The notes beneath the pieces were generated by a model. The model saw nothing but the letters and a program-made list of their open reading frames with translations. It was not told where the DNA came from and ran no database searches. From Pelobacter sp. (GTDB lineage Bacteria > Desulfobacterota > Desulfuromonadia > Geobacterales > Pseudopelobacteraceae): DNA of 64,000 nt. Of this stretch, positions 16,449-26,626 are shown piece after piece. The translations under genes were made by a program, and so were the position numbers. How positions within the stretch are numbered: position 1 is the stretch's first letter; each line of letters begins with the position of its first letter. The DNA is taken from assembly GCA_030824515.1 (NCBI GenBank), contig JAVBXN010000021.1, positions 1 to 64,000 on the forward strand, read 5' to 3'.

Positions 16449-19013
16449 TCAGCCCCATATCAGGTAGCCGGGCTCATACACGTTCCCAAGAATCCTGTGT
16501 TGCGGCATTATTCGCAGCATGAAGCCATGCCTGCCGCAGAACCGGCACTCCAGGGCTCCGCTGAACTCGTACAATCCGTTTCCCAGATCGAACATATTCC
16601 GGAGCGTAACGGTTTCGCCACCCTGAATGTTACCGGTGGAATCCAACACCCCAAAATACACTTCGATCGAGACCTCATCCACCGCCAGCTCTCCCAGCTC
16701 AACACGGGCAGTGACCGGAATCGTACTGCCAACAGCGACCGCATCGGCGGCCTCGGCCACGGCCTGTTCAATGCGAACCTGCGGCCAGAGTTTGAATAGA
16801 CGTTCCTTCCAGCGGGCAAGATCAAGAGCCAGCGACATATCATCATCCACAAGCCGCTTCCACTGGCCATAGGCGGGAATATAGGAATGGATCGCATACT
16901 CCTGTACCATCCGGTCGGTGGAAAACACCGGACAGAGACTCTGCATAGAGGCCTTCATCGTGGCAACCCACGAACGCGGAACGCCGTCACTGCCCTGATC
17001 ATAGAAGTGCGGCACGACCTCCTTCTCAAGCAGTTCGTAAAGCGCACGCCCCTCAACCTGGTTCTGATACTCGATGTCCTCGTAGACCTCTCCCTTGCCG
17101 ATGGCCCAGCCATTATTGCCGTGGTACCCCTCGCACCACCAGCCATCCAGGATGCTCATGTTGAGACCACCGTTGAACGCCACCTTCATTCCGCTGGTGC
17201 CACTGGCCTCCATCGGACGGAGCGGTGTATTAAGCCAGACATCGACCCCCTGTACCAGATGGCGAGCCACTTCCATGTCGTAATCCTCTATGAATACGAT
17301 CCGATGCCGGAAACGCTCCTGATGGGAAGCCTGAACAATCTGCCGGATCAATTCCTTCCCTTCCTGGTCTTGGGGGTGCGCCTTCCCGGCAAAGATGAAC
17401 TGAACCGGCATCTCCGGGTTATTGAGGATGCGAGCCAACCGGTCCAGGTCGCGGAGGAGCAGGGTTCCCCGTTTGTAGGTTGCGAAGCGGCGGGCGAATC
17501 CGATGGTGAGTACCTCCGGGTCCAACACCTCTTCCGCAGTCGAAATCTCCTTGGTTGTGGCGCCGACCTTGACCAGTTGTTCCTTGAGACGCCTGCGCGC
17601 AAAATCCACCAGTTTTTCCCGGCAGCTCTGCTGGGTTCTCCACAGTTCGGCATCGGGTATCTTCGAGATGCGGCGCCAGACGCTATGATCGGTCGGATCG
17701 TCCAGCCATCGGTTCCCCAGATAACGGATCAGAAGGCTGGCCATATGGTTGGACATCCAGGTGCGGGTATGCACGCCGTTTGTGATTGAAGTCAGCGGCA
17801 GCAGTTCCTCGGGGAGCTCTGGCCAGGCGTTCTTCCACATCTTGCGCGAAACCTCGCCATGCAGCTGACTGACGCCGTTGGTATGCCCGGCCAGTTTCAA
17901 CGCCAACACCGCCATGCAGAAACTCTCCTGCTGATTTTTCGGATTCTGGCGCCCCAGGCCGAGAAATTCGTCACGGCTCAGTCCCAGCGACTTGGAATAA
18001 CGCGCAAAGAACTTGTCCAGAAGCTCGGATGGAAAGTGATCGATACCGGCCTCAACCGGAGTATGGGTGGTGAATACATTTCCGGCGGTCACAATTTCAC
18101 GGGCTTCGTTAAACCTGATGCCGCGCTTATCCATCAACAGGCGGATGCGCTCCAGCGCCAGGAAGGCGGCATGCCCCTCATTCATGTGACATACGTTGGG
18201 AATGATACCGAGCGTTCTCAGGGCACGGATACCGCCGATCCCCAGCAGGATCTCCTGGATCATGCGCATTTCTTTGTCGCCGAAATAGAGCTGGGCCGTG
18301 ATCAGGCGATCTTCGGGGCTGTTCTCTTCCAGGTTGGTATCCAGCAGATAAAGCGGCACCCTTCCAACCTGGACCCTCCAGATATGTACCTTGAACTTGC
18401 GGAGGCCGAACTCCAGCTCAAATGAAAGCGGCTGGCCGTTTTCGTTGCGTTCCAGGATCAGCGGCAGGTTGTAGAAATCGTTCTCGGGGTAGAACTCCTG
18501 CTGCCACCCCTCGTTATTCAGATATTGGCGGAAATATCCCTGACGGTATAAAAGTCCGACCCCGACCAGCGGCAGGCCAAGATCCGAGGCCGATTTCAGG
18601 TGATCTCCGGCAAGTATGCCCAGACCGCCGGAATAGATCGGCAGCGACTCGTGCAGACCGAATTCCATTGAAAAATAAGCCACCTTCATATTTGAATTAC
18701 TGTTGGCATTCTTCTGGAACCAGGTCTTATCCTCCAGATATTCAGAGAGATTTTCATCTACCATCTTGAGGTGGGCCATGAAACCCTCATCGGATTTGAG
18801 CGCCTCCAGCGTGGTCTGCTGGAGAATGCCCAGCATCTCGACCGGGTTGTGGCGGGTTGACTGCCAAAGATCGGCATCCATGCGCCGGAACAGATTGATC
18901 GCATCCGGCTCCCAGCACCACCACAGGTTATAGGCAATGCGCTGCAGTGCAGCCAGTTCGTCTGTTAGTGAAGGAACCACGGTGAATTTATGCAGCATTT
19001 TTGTAAAATCCAT
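16449..19013 (-). CDS. glgP: Alpha-glucan (glycogen) phosphorylase, short DUF3417-containing type
   Basis: 854 aa, the length of the bacterial/archaeal short-type enzyme. An N-terminal DUF3417-like domain (about 10-115, with YNLWWCWEPDA) precedes the GT35 phosphorylase core. The pyridoxal-phosphate lysine lies in EASGTSGMKVAFNGG. It releases glucose 1-phosphate from glycogen or maltodextrin. It is the first gene of a minus-strand unit ending in a phosphohexomutase, so the two can feed stored glucan into glycolysis. Confidence 0.95.
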   Translation of the reverse strand: MDFTKMLHKFTVVPSLTDELAALQRIAYNLWWCWEPDAINLFRRMDADLWQSTRHNPVEMLGILQQTTLEALKSDEGFMAHLKMVDENLSEYLEDKTWFQKNANSNSNMKVAYFSMEFGLHESLPIYSGGLGILAGDHLKSASDLGLPLVGVGLLYRQGYFRQYLNNEGWQQEFYPENDFYNLPLILERNENGQPLSFELEFGLRKFKVHIWRVQVGRVPLYLLDTNLEENSPEDRLITAQLYFGDKEMRMIQEILLGIGGIRALRTLGIIPNVCHMNEGHAAFLALERIRLLMDKRGIRFNEAREIVTAGNVFTTHTPVEAGIDHFPSELLDKFFARYSKSLGLSRDEFLGLGRQNPKNQQESFCMAVLALKLAGHTNGVSQLHGEVSRKMWKNAWPELPEELLPLTSITNGVHTRTWMSNHMASLLIRYLGNRWLDDPTDHSVWRRISKIPDAELWRTQQSCREKLVDFARRRLKEQLVKVGATTKEISTAEEVLDPEVLTIGFARRFATYKRGTLLLRDLDRLARILNNPEMPVQFIFAGKAHPQDQEGKELIRQIVQASHQERFRHRIVFIEDYDMEVARHLVQGVDVWLNTPLRPMEASGTSGMKVAFNGGLNMSILDGWWCEGYHGNNGWAIGKGEVYEDIEYQNQVEGRALYELLEKEVVPHFYDQGSDGVPRSWVATMKASMQSLCPVFSTDRMVQEYAIHSYIPAYGQWKRLVDDDMSLALDLARWKERLFKLWPQVRIEQAVAEAADAVAVGSTIPVTARVELGELAVDEVSIEVYFGVLDSTGNIQGGETVTLRNMFDLGNGLYEFSGALECRFCGRHGFMLRIMPQHRILGNVYEPGYLIWG

Positions 19014-19148
19014 GTAGATGTCCTTTCCATGAGAGCCGAATAGTCACTTTTAACATATATGCCGATTTTTTAGCGAGAGTTTTGTGCCGCAGGAAGTAAT
19101 GGGAAGCCTGATGCGACGAGGGTGCAGCTGAAAATGAGGCTAAATCAC

Positions 19149-19178
19149 TTGACAAGTAAATATTAGCGGTGCTATCTG
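19149..19178 (+). promoter_or_regulatory. Candidate sigma-70 promoter of ndk
   Basis: A perfect -35 TTGACA at 19149-19154 is followed after 17-18 bp by a weaker -10 (CTATCT/TATCTG, 19172-19178). This is about 40 bp before the ndk start. The 19014-19148 stretch between divergent glgP and ndk holds no gene. Confidence 0.5.
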
Positions 19179-19216
19179 AAAAGTTCACTTTTTTAAACCA
19201 TATCGGAGGAAACACC

Positions 19217-19630
19217 ATGGAACGCACTTTCGCAATCATCAAGCCGGATGCAGTCGAGCGCAAGCTGGCCGGAAAAATTCTGGACAGAATCGAAGCCAAC
19301 GGCTTCAACATCGTCGGCATGAAGAAAATCAAGCTGAGCAAATGTCAGGCCGAGGGCTTTTACTATGTCCACAAGGAGCGCCCCTTCTTCAACGACCTGT
19401 GCGCCTTCATGTCCCGCAGCCCGGTGATCGTACTATGCCTGGAGAAGGAAAATGCCATCGCCGACTGGCGCACCCTGATGGGCGCAACCAATCCGGCCAA
19501 TGCCGAGCCGGGTACAATCCGCAAGGATTTCGCCGTCAACATCGAGGAGAATTCCTCACACGGCTCCGATGCACCTGAAACAGCCGCTTTCGAGATCCCT
19601 TACTTCTTCAGTGCGTTGGAACTGGTCTAA
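19217..19630 (+). CDS. ndk: Nucleoside diphosphate kinase
   Basis: 137 aa from ATG at 19217 behind GGAGGA at 19205-19210. The fold starts with [12 protein letters not shown]. The catalytic histidine is His115 in SSHGSDAPE. The enzyme moves the gamma phosphate between nucleoside tri- and diphosphates through a phosphohistidine. It stands alone between divergent glgP and the convergent tetrapyrrole operon, with its own promoter and terminator. Confidence 0.97.
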   Translation: MERTFAIIKPDAVERKLAGKILDRIEANGFNIVGMKKIKLSKCQAEGFYYVHKERPFFNDLCAFMSRSPVIVLCLEKENAIADWRTLMGATNPANAEPGTIRKDFAVNIEENSSHGSDAPETAAFEIPYFFSALELV

Positions 19631-19653
19631 CGGTTCCAGACCCGCCGGACGAC

Positions 19654-19683
19654 AAAAGGCCCTGTCATGCAGGGCCTTTTTCA
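19654..19683 (+). terminator. Intrinsic terminator of ndk
   Basis: A 10-bp stem AAAGGCCCTG/CAGGGCCTTT with a short loop is followed by a run of T. It begins about 24 bp after the ndk stop and lies between convergent genes. Confidence 0.85.
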
Positions 19684-19708
19684 TTTATTGATTTGACATT
19701 CTTTCCGC

Positions 19709-21226
19709 TTAGCTGAAATGAGATTCCACGGCGGCCGTCAATGCATCCAGTGTATAGACGGACGGCTCTATATCCACCTTCAGACCAAGTTCACGGCAGC
19801 TCTTCGAGGTGATCGGGCCGATCGATGCGACCGTCACCCCCTTCAGCATATCCAGCAGCAGTTCCTCGCCCAGCATGGCCGCCAGATTCTGTACCGTGGA
19901 TGAAGAGGTAAAGGTGATACAGTCCACCGAGCGCTTCTCCAGTGCAAAAAGCGCTTCGGGAGGCAACCTTTCCGGCAGGATATTGCGGTAGGCCACCGGA
20001 CAGTCCACGTGGGCACCCATCCGTTTCAACTCGCAGGGGATAATTTCCCGGGCCTTGTCGGCTTTCGGGAAGAGGATTTTCGCCCCTTTCAGATCCAATC
20101 GCGAAAACTCGTTCACGATGCCTTCGGCCTTATAATCTGAGGGCACCAGATCCGGGCGTACTCCGGACACCCTGAAGGCGTCGGCCGTTTTCGGACCGAC
20201 CGCACAGACCTTGCAGCCGGACAGAGCCCTGCTATCCAGCCCCAGCGCCTCAAGGCGCTGGAAAAAGAAGCGTACCGCATTGCCGGATGTAAGGATCAGC
20301 CAGTCGTAGCCTGGCAACTCACGAATGGCAACATCCAGCAATTGCCAGCTTTCCGGTTCCACCAGCCGGATCGTGGGGCACTCCAGAACCGTTGCGCCAC
20401 GTGTTATAAGTTTCGCCGAGAACTCGCCGGCCTGCTCGGCAGCGCGGGTAACGATGATCTTTCTGCCGCAGAGCGGTCTACTGTCATACCAGCGCAGTTT
20501 CTCACGCAACGTTACAACCTCGCCGACGATGGTTATCGCGGGCGGTTTGAAGCCGGCTTCCTCGGCCCGGTCAGCAATGTCGGCGATCGTACCGGTCAGA
20601 ACCTGCTGGCAGACGGTGGTCGCCCAGCGCACCAGGGCCACCGGCGTGTCGGCCGGGCGGCCATGCTCGATCATGCGCTGCATGTTGCGCCTGAGCGTGG
20701 TGATCCCCATATAAAAGACAACTGTTCCGCCCCCCAGCGAGAGGCGGTCCCAGTCGATGGCCGACTCGTCCTTGTCCTTACCCTCCTGACCGGTCACAAA
20801 AGCCACCGACGCGGTGAAGTCACGGTGCGTGAGCGGAATGCCGGCGTAGGCAGCGGCGCCGATCGCGGCCGTGACCCCCGGCACCACTTCGAAAGGAATC
20901 CCGGCTGCGTTGAGCGCCTCGCACTCCTCCCCGCCACGCCCGAAGACGAAGGGATCGCCCCCTTTCAACCTCACTACCACCTTACCCTGCTGCGCCTTTT
21001 CAACCAGCAGCCGACTGATCTCCTCCTGGTCCTGATTGTGCCTTCCGCCGATCTTTCCGGCGTAGATGCGCTCGGCGCTTTCCGGGGCGTGATTCAGGAG
21101 CTGCTCGTTGGCCAGATAGTCATAAACGACCACATCGGCCCGCTTCAGGCACTCGACGCCGCGTAGTGTGATCAGGGTCGGATCGCCCGGGCCGGCGCCA
21201 ACTAGGTAAACAATGGCGTTACTCAC
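19709..21226 (-). CDS. cobA-hemD: Fused uroporphyrinogen-III C-methyltransferase / uroporphyrinogen-III synthase
   Basis: 505 aa from GTG at 21226, which overlaps the hemC stop and directly precedes [10 protein letters not shown]. Residues about 1-245 are the SAM-dependent methyltransferase (Cob[23 protein letters not shown]). Residues about 255-505 are HemD. HemD closes the tetrapyrrole ring to uroporphyrinogen III, and CobA diverts it to precorrin-2 for siroheme and cobalamin. An in-frame extension to 21400 lies inside hemC and is not credible. This fusion is common in Geobacter relatives and clostridia. Confidence 0.93.
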   Translation of the reverse strand: MSNAIVYLVGAGPGDPTLITLRGVECLKRADVVVYDYLANEQLLNHAPESAERIYAGKIGGRHNQDQEEISRLLVEKAQQGKVVVRLKGGDPFVFGRGGEECEALNAAGIPFEVVPGVTAAIGAAAYAGIPLTHRDFTASVAFVTGQEGKDKDESAIDWDRLSLGGGTVVFYMGITTLRRNMQRMIEHGRPADTPVALVRWATTVCQQVLTGTIADIADRAEEAGFKPPAITIVGEVVTLREKLRWYDSRPLCGRKIIVTRAAEQAGEFSAKLITRGATVLECPTIRLVEPESWQLLDVAIRELPGYDWLILTSGNAVRFFFQRLEALGLDSRALSGCKVCAVGPKTADAFRVSGVRPDLVPSDYKAEGIVNEFSRLDLKGAKILFPKADKAREIIPCELKRMGAHVDCPVAYRNILPERLPPEALFALEKRSVDCITFTSSSTVQNLAAMLGEELLLDMLKGVTVASIGPITSKSCRELGLKVDIEPSVYTLDALTAAVESHFS

Positions 21227-22157
21227 CGATCGACCTCTGATAAACCTCTTCCAGAATGGCCTTGCCACCATCGGCCAGCAGCTGGTCCGCCAGCCTGATT
21301 CCAAGCTGTTCACACTCGGCCACCGGGCCGGAAATTTCTCCGCGCACCGAACGGCTGCCGTCCACCGCGGCAATAAAGCCGACCAGACGCAACCGGCCAT
21401 CGCTGACTGTCCCGTGGGCAGCGATCGGCACCTGGCAGCCCCCTTCGCAGCGCTTCAGCAGGGCCCGTTCGGCCCGCACCGCATGGCTGGTATCGGCGTG
21501 ATTGAAAAAGTCGATCGTCGCGGTGATGACCGGGTCCGCCAGACGACACTCGATCCCCAGCGCGCCCTGTCCGATGGCCGGGATCGATAGTTCGGTGTCC
21601 AGATATTCGGCCACCTGTTCGGTAAAACCGAGACGCTTAAGTCCGGCTGCGGCCAGTATCACCGCATCCAGCTTGTCGTCGGTCAGCTTGCGGATACGGG
21701 TTTCGACGTTGCCGCGGATGATGCACATCTCCAGGTCGGGCCGCACCTTCAAAAGCTGGGCCTGGCGTCGCAGCGCGCTGGTGCCGATGCGGGCGCCCTG
21801 CGGCAGGTCGGCGAATTTGACATTGCGGGAAATCACCGCATCGCGCGGATCTTCACGCTCGGTAATGCAGTGCAACCCGAGCCCCTCCGGAAATTCGGTC
21901 GGCACATCTTTCATGCTGTGTACCGCAATATCTATCTCGCCTCGCAGCATGGCCTCCTCGATCTCCTTGACGAACAGCCCCTTGCCGCCCACCTGGGCCA
22001 GCGGCACATCCAGGATCTTGTCGCCGATGGTCTTGATCTTGGTCAGCGTGACCTCCATACCGGGGTATTTTTTTTCCAGTTCGGACTTGACCCAGTTGGC
22101 CTGCCAGAGCGCCAGCTGGCTGGCACGGGTTCCGATGCGTATCTGTTTGGGGGGCAT
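21219..22157 (-). CDS. hemC: Hydroxymethylbilane synthase (porphobilinogen deaminase)
   Basis: 312 aa. The N-terminus IRIGTRASQLALWQ and KGLFVKEIEEAML motifs are diagnostic, and the cofactor-binding cysteine lies in RCEGGCQVPIAAHG. It polymerises four porphobilinogen units in the cytoplasm to hydroxymethylbilane, the substrate of the HemD half encoded next. Its stop overlaps the start of cobA-hemD. Confidence 0.97.
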   Translation of the reverse strand: MPPKQIRIGTRASQLALWQANWVKSELEKKYPGMEVTLTKIKTIGDKILDVPLAQVGGKGLFVKEIEEAMLRGEIDIAVHSMKDVPTEFPEGLGLHCITEREDPRDAVISRNVKFADLPQGARIGTSALRRQAQLLKVRPDLEMCIIRGNVETRIRKLTDDKLDAVILAAAGLKRLGFTEQVAEYLDTELSIPAIGQGALGIECRLADPVITATIDFFNHADTSHAVRAERALLKRCEGGCQVPIAAHGTVSDGRLRLVGFIAAVDGSRSVRGEISGPVAECEQLGIRLADQLLADGGKAILEEVYQRSIGE

Positions 22158-22196
22158 AATCTTCTCCGTTTCTTTATTTGAATTCAGCTATCATTT

Positions 22197-22889
22197 TTAC
22201 ACAAACACCGGCAAACGTTCCGTCAGCCGAATCTCCTCCGGTGTCACCAAAGCCCGGTAGGCCAGCGCCTCTACTCCGTTCGCCAAAGCCATCCGCAGCA
22301 GGCGCCCGTACTCCGGATCGATGGCATCGGCCGGGGAGACCGAATTACCGTCGCCGCGCTGTACGGTGAAGAAAATCACGCCGCGATCACCTTCACTTAC
22401 CACCCGCATCAGTTCCTGCAGATGCTTCTGCCCGCGGGTCGTAACCGCGTCCGGGAACAGAGCCCGGCCATTCTCGACCAGAGTGACGTTTTTGACTTCC
22501 ACGAAACAACGGCCGGCCGCGCCTTCCAGCAGCAGGTCGATGCGGCTGTGTTCGCCGTACGGCACCTCCGGACGAAGAGTGGCATAACCCTGCAGCTCGG
22601 ACACGGTGCCGTCCTCGATTGCCTCCCGCACCAGCCGGTTGGGTAGCCCGGTGTTGATGCCGGCCCAAAAACCGTCCGCCTGCACCAGTTCCCAGCCCAG
22701 GGGATACTTCCGGTCCGGATTGGAGCTGCGCGAGAGAAACACCGGGCTGCCGGGCACCGCGCACCCTTTCATGCTGCCGGAATTGGGACAGTGCACGGTG
22801 ACGATACTTCCGTCCGCTAGCATCACGTCCGCCAGAAAACGCTTGTAACGCCTGATCAGGGTAGCGGGCAGCAGCGGTGGCAGACGCAC
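22197..22889 (-). CDS. sfsA: SfsA family protein
   Basis: 230 aa, full length for SfsA. The N-terminal OB-like part has VHCPNSGSMKG. The C-terminal nuclease-like fold has RIDLLLEG and CFVEVKNVTLVE, consistent with a PD-(D/E)XK-type core. E. coli SfsA was named for sugar fermentation stimulation; its molecular function is unresolved. It starts with GTG sharing one base with the hemA stop, so it is inserted in the tetrapyrrole operon without a clear link to that pathway. Confidence 0.93.
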   Translation of the reverse strand: MRLPPLLPATLIRRYKRFLADVMLADGSIVTVHCPNSGSMKGCAVPGSPVFLSRSSNPDRKYPLGWELVQADGFWAGINTGLPNRLVREAIEDGTVSELQGYATLRPEVPYGEHSRIDLLLEGAAGRCFVEVKNVTLVENGRALFPDAVTTRGQKHLQELMRVVSEGDRGVIFFTVQRGDGNSVSPADAIDPEYGRLLRMALANGVEALAYRALVTPEEIRLTERLPVFV

Positions 22890-24190
22890 TACTCTTCCAG
22901 CTCCAGTTCCCGGTCATCGTTCTGAAGCGACTCCAGCTCGAAAAGCTGCCTGAGCGCATCAACATACAGGTCAACCCGCCCTCCCTGCCCGGCTTTTTTC
23001 AACACGGCCGTGGGGGCGTGCAGCAGCTTGTTCATCATCGCCATGGTCAACGCTTCCAGCCTCTTTTCGGCATCGGGAGGCAGGTCCTTCCAGCCGGAGA
23101 CGGTCTTTTCCAGTTCACCCCTGCGAATTTCATCAAAACGGGTTCTGAGCGCAACAATGGTGGGAGTGACCTCCAGCGTCGAGAGCCATTTGTAAAACTG
23201 GCCGATCTCCTGGTTGATGATCTCTTCCGCCTTCTCCGCCTCCAGACTGCGCTGGGCCAGGTTGGCCTGCACGATCTCCTGCAGGTGATCCACCGTGAAC
23301 AGATAGGCGTTTTCCACATCGTCCACTTTGGGATCGATATCTCGCGGAACCGCAATGTCGATAAAAAACATCGGCTTGAACCTGCGGCGCCTGACGACCT
23401 CTTCCGCATCCTTCGGCCCGATGATGCAATGGGGAGCGCCGGTCGAGGAAAGCACTATATCGGCGCGATGCAAATGCGTAAACAGTTCCTCGAAACGCAC
23501 CGCCTCGCCGCCGAACTCTTCGGCCAGCTTCTCGGCCCGCTCAAAGGTACGGTTGGTGACCATCACCCCCCTTGCGCCGCTGTTGAGGAAGTGCTTGGCA
23601 GCCAGTTCACACATCTCGCCGGCGCCGATCAGCATCACGGTCTTGTCGGAAAGATCACCAAGTATCTTTTTGGCCAGTTCCACCGCGGCGAAGGCGACTG
23701 ACACCGCCGATGAGGCAATCTTGGTCTCGGTGCGCACACGTTTGGCAACCGAGAAGGCCTTGTGCAGGAAACGGTTCAATATGATGCCGGAGGACTTGTA
23801 TTCTGCGGCATATCCATAGGAGGTCTTGATCTGCCCCAGGATCTGCGGTTCGCCGACCACCATCGAATCCAGGCTGGAAGCGACCCGGAACACATGGCGA
23901 ATGGCGTTTTCGGAATGATGGGTGTAGAGATGCTGGTCGAGGGATTCGAGCGGAATACGGTGATAATCGGCCAGGAAGCGCTTGATACGGGCGGTTCCAC
24001 CGGCAATGTCACGGGTTGTGGCATAGATTTCAACCCGGTTGCAGGTTGATACGATCACCCCTTCAATTATCCCGTCCAAACCGACCAGTTCGGCCAGAGG
24101 TTTCTGCATCTGATTGGGCGAGAAGGCCACCTTTTCCCGTATTTCAACTGTGGCGGTCTTGTGTGATAGACCGACTACGATGATATTCAT
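22889..24190 (-). CDS. hemA: Glutamyl-tRNA reductase
   Basis: 433 aa. The catalytic cysteine is Cys50 in [10 protein letters not shown]. The NADPH domain has MLIGAGEM near the middle, and the C-terminal dimerisation helix region follows. It reduces Glu-tRNA(Glu) to glutamate 1-semialdehyde, the first committed step of C5-pathway tetrapyrrole synthesis. It lies 22 bp after the ccsA-type gene. Confidence 0.97.
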   Translation of the reverse strand: MNIIVVGLSHKTATVEIREKVAFSPNQMQKPLAELVGLDGIIEGVIVSTCNRVEIYATTRDIAGGTARIKRFLADYHRIPLESLDQHLYTHHSENAIRHVFRVASSLDSMVVGEPQILGQIKTSYGYAAEYKSSGIILNRFLHKAFSVAKRVRTETKIASSAVSVAFAAVELAKKILGDLSDKTVMLIGAGEMCELAAKHFLNSGARGVMVTNRTFERAEKLAEEFGGEAVRFEELFTHLHRADIVLSSTGAPHCIIGPKDAEEVVRRRRFKPMFFIDIAVPRDIDPKVDDVENAYLFTVDHLQEIVQANLAQRSLEAEKAEEIINQEIGQFYKWLSTLEVTPTIVALRTRFDEIRRGELEKTVSGWKDLPPDAEKRLEALTMAMMNKLLHAPTAVLKKAGQGGRVDLYVDALRQLFELESLQNDDRELELEE

Positions 24191-24212
24191 TCAGATTATA
24201 TCCTTGAAAGGG

Positions 24213-25028
24213 CTATTTGTAGGCATGCAGGCCTGGCAACCACAGGCTGACGCCAATAAAGGTGAAGAGCATCACCAGAAAACCGGCGATAGTCAGCAGC
24301 GAGGCGCGCTTGCCGCGCCAGCCGGTCGTAAGACGGCTGTGCAGCAGGGCGGCGAATATGAACCAGGTGATCAGCGACCAGGTTTCCTTGGGGTCCCAGC
24401 TCCAGTAGGTTCCCCAGGCTTTTTCGGCCCAGATGGCGCCTGTGATTATCGCAATCGTCAACAGTGGAAATCCTATTGTCAGGCAACGGTAGCTGATATC
24501 GTCCAGCGTGTTCAGCGACGGCAGTTTCTGAAACAGTGCCCCCAACCGCTTTTTCTTCAGGAAATGTTGCTGGATCAGGTAAATCACCGCGGCTCCGGAA
24601 GCGATTGTGAACATCGCGTAGCTGATAAAAGCCATGATGGTATGGATCCAGATCCAGTTGCTTTTCAGTGCCGGATTCAATTCGCGGATGGCGGAGGGAA
24701 AAACACTGGAAGAGATTACCATCAGCAGGGCAACCGGGATAATGAAGGCGCCGAGGATGGTCACCTTGTATTTGCGTTCGAACAGGATAAAGGAGCCCAC
24801 GATGGTAAGGGCAAAAAAGGAGAGCGACTCATGCAGGTTGGTGATCGGCAGATATCCCGAAGAGCTGAAACGATGGATCGTGGAAAGCATATGGGTCGCA
24901 AATCCTACCGTCACCAACCGGTTGGCCCACATTCCAACCTGTGAAGTCGTGCGCAGCAGGTACACCAGGTAGGCCGCCGTGGCACAGCCGTACAGTGCAA
25001 ACGTAAGGTAAAAAAATATTTGGATCAT
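24213..25028 (-). CDS. Cytochrome c assembly protein, CcsA/ResC-like (heme handling)
   Basis: 271 aa with about eight transmembrane helices. The tryptophan-rich heme-handling motif is present as WGTYWSWDPKETWSL, and conserved histidines flank it. The family moves or presents heme for cytochrome c maturation (system II) in the inner membrane; a ResB-type partner is not in the window. Its start overlaps the upstream siroheme gene by 4 bp and hemA follows, tying heme supply to cytochrome assembly. Geobacter relatives are rich in c-type cytochromes. Confidence 0.9.
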   Translation of the reverse strand: MIQIFFYLTFALYGCATAAYLVYLLRTTSQVGMWANRLVTVGFATHMLSTIHRFSSSGYLPITNLHESLSFFALTIVGSFILFERKYKVTILGAFIIPVALLMVISSSVFPSAIRELNPALKSNWIWIHTIMAFISYAMFTIASGAAVIYLIQQHFLKKKRLGALFQKLPSLNTLDDISYRCLTIGFPLLTIAIITGAIWAEKAWGTYWSWDPKETWSLITWFIFAALLHSRLTTGWRGKRASLLTIAGFLVMLFTFIGVSLWLPGLHAYK

Positions 25029-25618
25029 GCGGTATCCTTGCGCTCAGCAATCTCGGCGATCAGTCGCCCGGCAAGCGACCGTAAAACCTGTTTATTGTAT
25101 GTGCTGGCGCTCCCATCCGTCAACAGCTTTTCTCGTTCGGCAGCCAGCTGTTCAAGCACCACACCATACTCATCGCCGATAACACCGGCGATCATGTCCC
25201 GTATTTCAGTGGCCAGCGTCGGGCAGCGCCCTCCGGTCGAGACGGCTATTTCCAGGTTCCCGTGACGCAGCACCGCCGGAAAGGTGCAGTTTCCCGCCAG
25301 CGGGCTATCGGCCACCATGACAAGGATCCCGCGTTCCGAGGCATCAGCGGCAACCGCCCGGTTCACGGCGGCAGCATCGGTAGCGGCAACAGCCAGGAAA
25401 GCAGCATCGAGATCGGCAACGGCATAACAACCACGACGAACGGAGACAGCTCCCTGGGCAGCCAGATCCGCCAGCTCCAGGCATATTTCCGGAGCCACCA
25501 CCCGAAGCGAGGCGCCGGACGCCAGCAGGGCATGCACCTTGCGCAGCGCCACCTTTCCGCCTCCGACAACAAGTGCCGTTTTACCCTGCATGTCTATGTT
25601 TAATGGCAGTGTCGGCAT
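25025..25618 (-). CDS. Precorrin-2 dehydrogenase / sirohydrochlorin ferrochelatase (Met8/SirC-like)
   Basis: 197 aa, equivalent to the N-terminal half of CysG. The NAD-binding loop reads [11 protein letters not shown], and [12 protein letters not shown] matches the region after the Rossmann domain. It oxidises precorrin-2 to sirohydrochlorin and may chelate iron to give siroheme. The methyltransferase half of CysG is supplied by the cobA-hemD fusion at the end of the operon. It is the first gene of the unit. Confidence 0.9.
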   Translation of the reverse strand: MPTLPLNIDMQGKTALVVGGGKVALRKVHALLASGASLRVVAPEICLELADLAAQGAVSVRRGCYAVADLDAAFLAVAATDAAAVNRAVAADASERGILVMVADSPLAGNCTFPAVLRHGNLEIAVSTGGRCPTLATEIRDMIAGVIGDEYGVVLEQLAAEREKLLTDGSASTYNKQVLRSLAGRLIAEIAERKDTA

Positions 25619-25696
25619 TTCCAGTCCCCTTCGTTTTACACACCATACTCTCTTGTGGCCCCTTTTTCAACGCCGTGCCGTGCCCGGAGTTTGGAC

Positions 25697-25724
25697 TTGA
25701 TTTTTTCAGCTTCTGGTATATCAT
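25697..25724 (+). promoter_or_regulatory. Candidate promoter of the thioredoxin gene
   Basis: TTGATT (25697-25702), 16 bp, TATCAT (25719-25724), about 38 bp before the trx ATG. It lies in the divergent spacer with the tetrapyrrole operon. Moderate match only. Confidence 0.35.
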
Positions 25725-25762
25725 TCAAAAACAGATATAATTCCCAAAAGGAGATAAACAAG

Positions 25763-26092
25763 ATGGCTAGTGAAAAAGTAATGGCGTTTACCGACGCAAA
25801 TTTCGATCGTGAGGTACTCCAGTCCGACATACCGGTTCTGGTAGATTTCTGGGCAACCTGGTGTGCCCCCTGCAAGGCGATTGCACCACTGGTAGATGCA
25901 ATTGCTGACGAGTATGCCGGGAAAGTCAAGGTCGGCAAAGTCAATGTGGATGAAAACCAGGCCACTCCCAGCAAATATGGCGTACGCGGCATACCCACCA
26001 TTATTCTCTTCAAGGGTGGCGCACAGGTTGATCAGGTTGTCGGCGCGGTCCCCAAATCACAGATAGATGCCCTGATCGCCAAGGCACTCTAG
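25763..26092 (+). CDS. trxA: Thioredoxin
   Basis: 109 aa from ATG at 25763, preceded by AAGGAGA. The redox motif is WCAPC (Cys34, Cys37), with the cis-proline in GIPT. It is a cytoplasmic dithiol reductant. The upstream in-frame extension to 25655 lacks thioredoxin character. The stop is 5 bp before the start of an exported thioredoxin-like gene. Confidence 0.96.
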   Translation: MASEKVMAFTDANFDREVLQSDIPVLVDFWATWCAPCKAIAPLVDAIADEYAGKVKVGKVNVDENQATPSKYGVRGIPTIILFKGGAQVDQVVGAVPKSQIDALIAKAL

Positions 26093-26097
26093 GGGCG

Positions 26098-26616
26098 ATG
26101 AACTTTACAAAACCTGTCATTCTTTTATTGCTGGCTTGCCTGGCGGCTGCATCGATGATCTTGCCACCCAAGCTTGAAGCAGCCCCCAGGCCGGGCCAGC
26201 CAGCTCCCAACTTCAAAGTGATCACCACCTCAGGTCAACCGGTATCTCTTGACAATTACCGCGGTCACGTTCTGGTTGTGGATTTTTTTGCGACCTGGTG
26301 CCAACCCTGCAGGCAATCGATACCGCACCTGATGGAGATGAATCGCAAATATGGCAAACAGGGACTTCAGGTCCTGGGATTGAGCGCAGACGAGGATGGT
26401 GAACGGGCCGTCAAGGCTTTTGCCAACGAGTACCACATCAACTACCCCCTGGCATTGGCCGGTGACGACGCTACCGTGGACTTCGGCGTACGTTCCGTTC
26501 CGGTGATGTTCGTGATAGACAAGAAAGGCGCCGTTGCCGAGGTCTATCGTGGTTTTTCGGATGAGATGGGGCGCAAGATGGAACAGCTGGTCAAACGCCT
26601 CTTGACTGAGAAATGA
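26098..26616 (+). CDS. TlpA/ResA-like exported thioredoxin-fold protein
   Basis: 172 aa. The N-terminal hydrophobic segment (about 5-24) is a signal peptide or anchor; LLAC at 11-14 is a weak lipobox. The redoxin domain has FFATWCQPCRQS (Cys68, Cys71). Such proteins reduce apocytochrome c heme-site cysteines or other periplasmic disulfides. Placement next to trxA and across from cytochrome c assembly genes fits that role, though direct evidence is lacking. Confidence 0.88.
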   Translation: MNFTKPVILLLLACLAAASMILPPKLEAAPRPGQPAPNFKVITTSGQPVSLDNYRGHVLVVDFFATWCQPCRQSIPHLMEMNRKYGKQGLQVLGLSADEDGERAVKAFANEYHINYPLALAGDDATVDFGVRSVPVMFVIDKKGAVAEVYRGFSDEMGRKMEQLVKRLLTEK

Positions 26617-26626
26617 TCAGCCGCCA

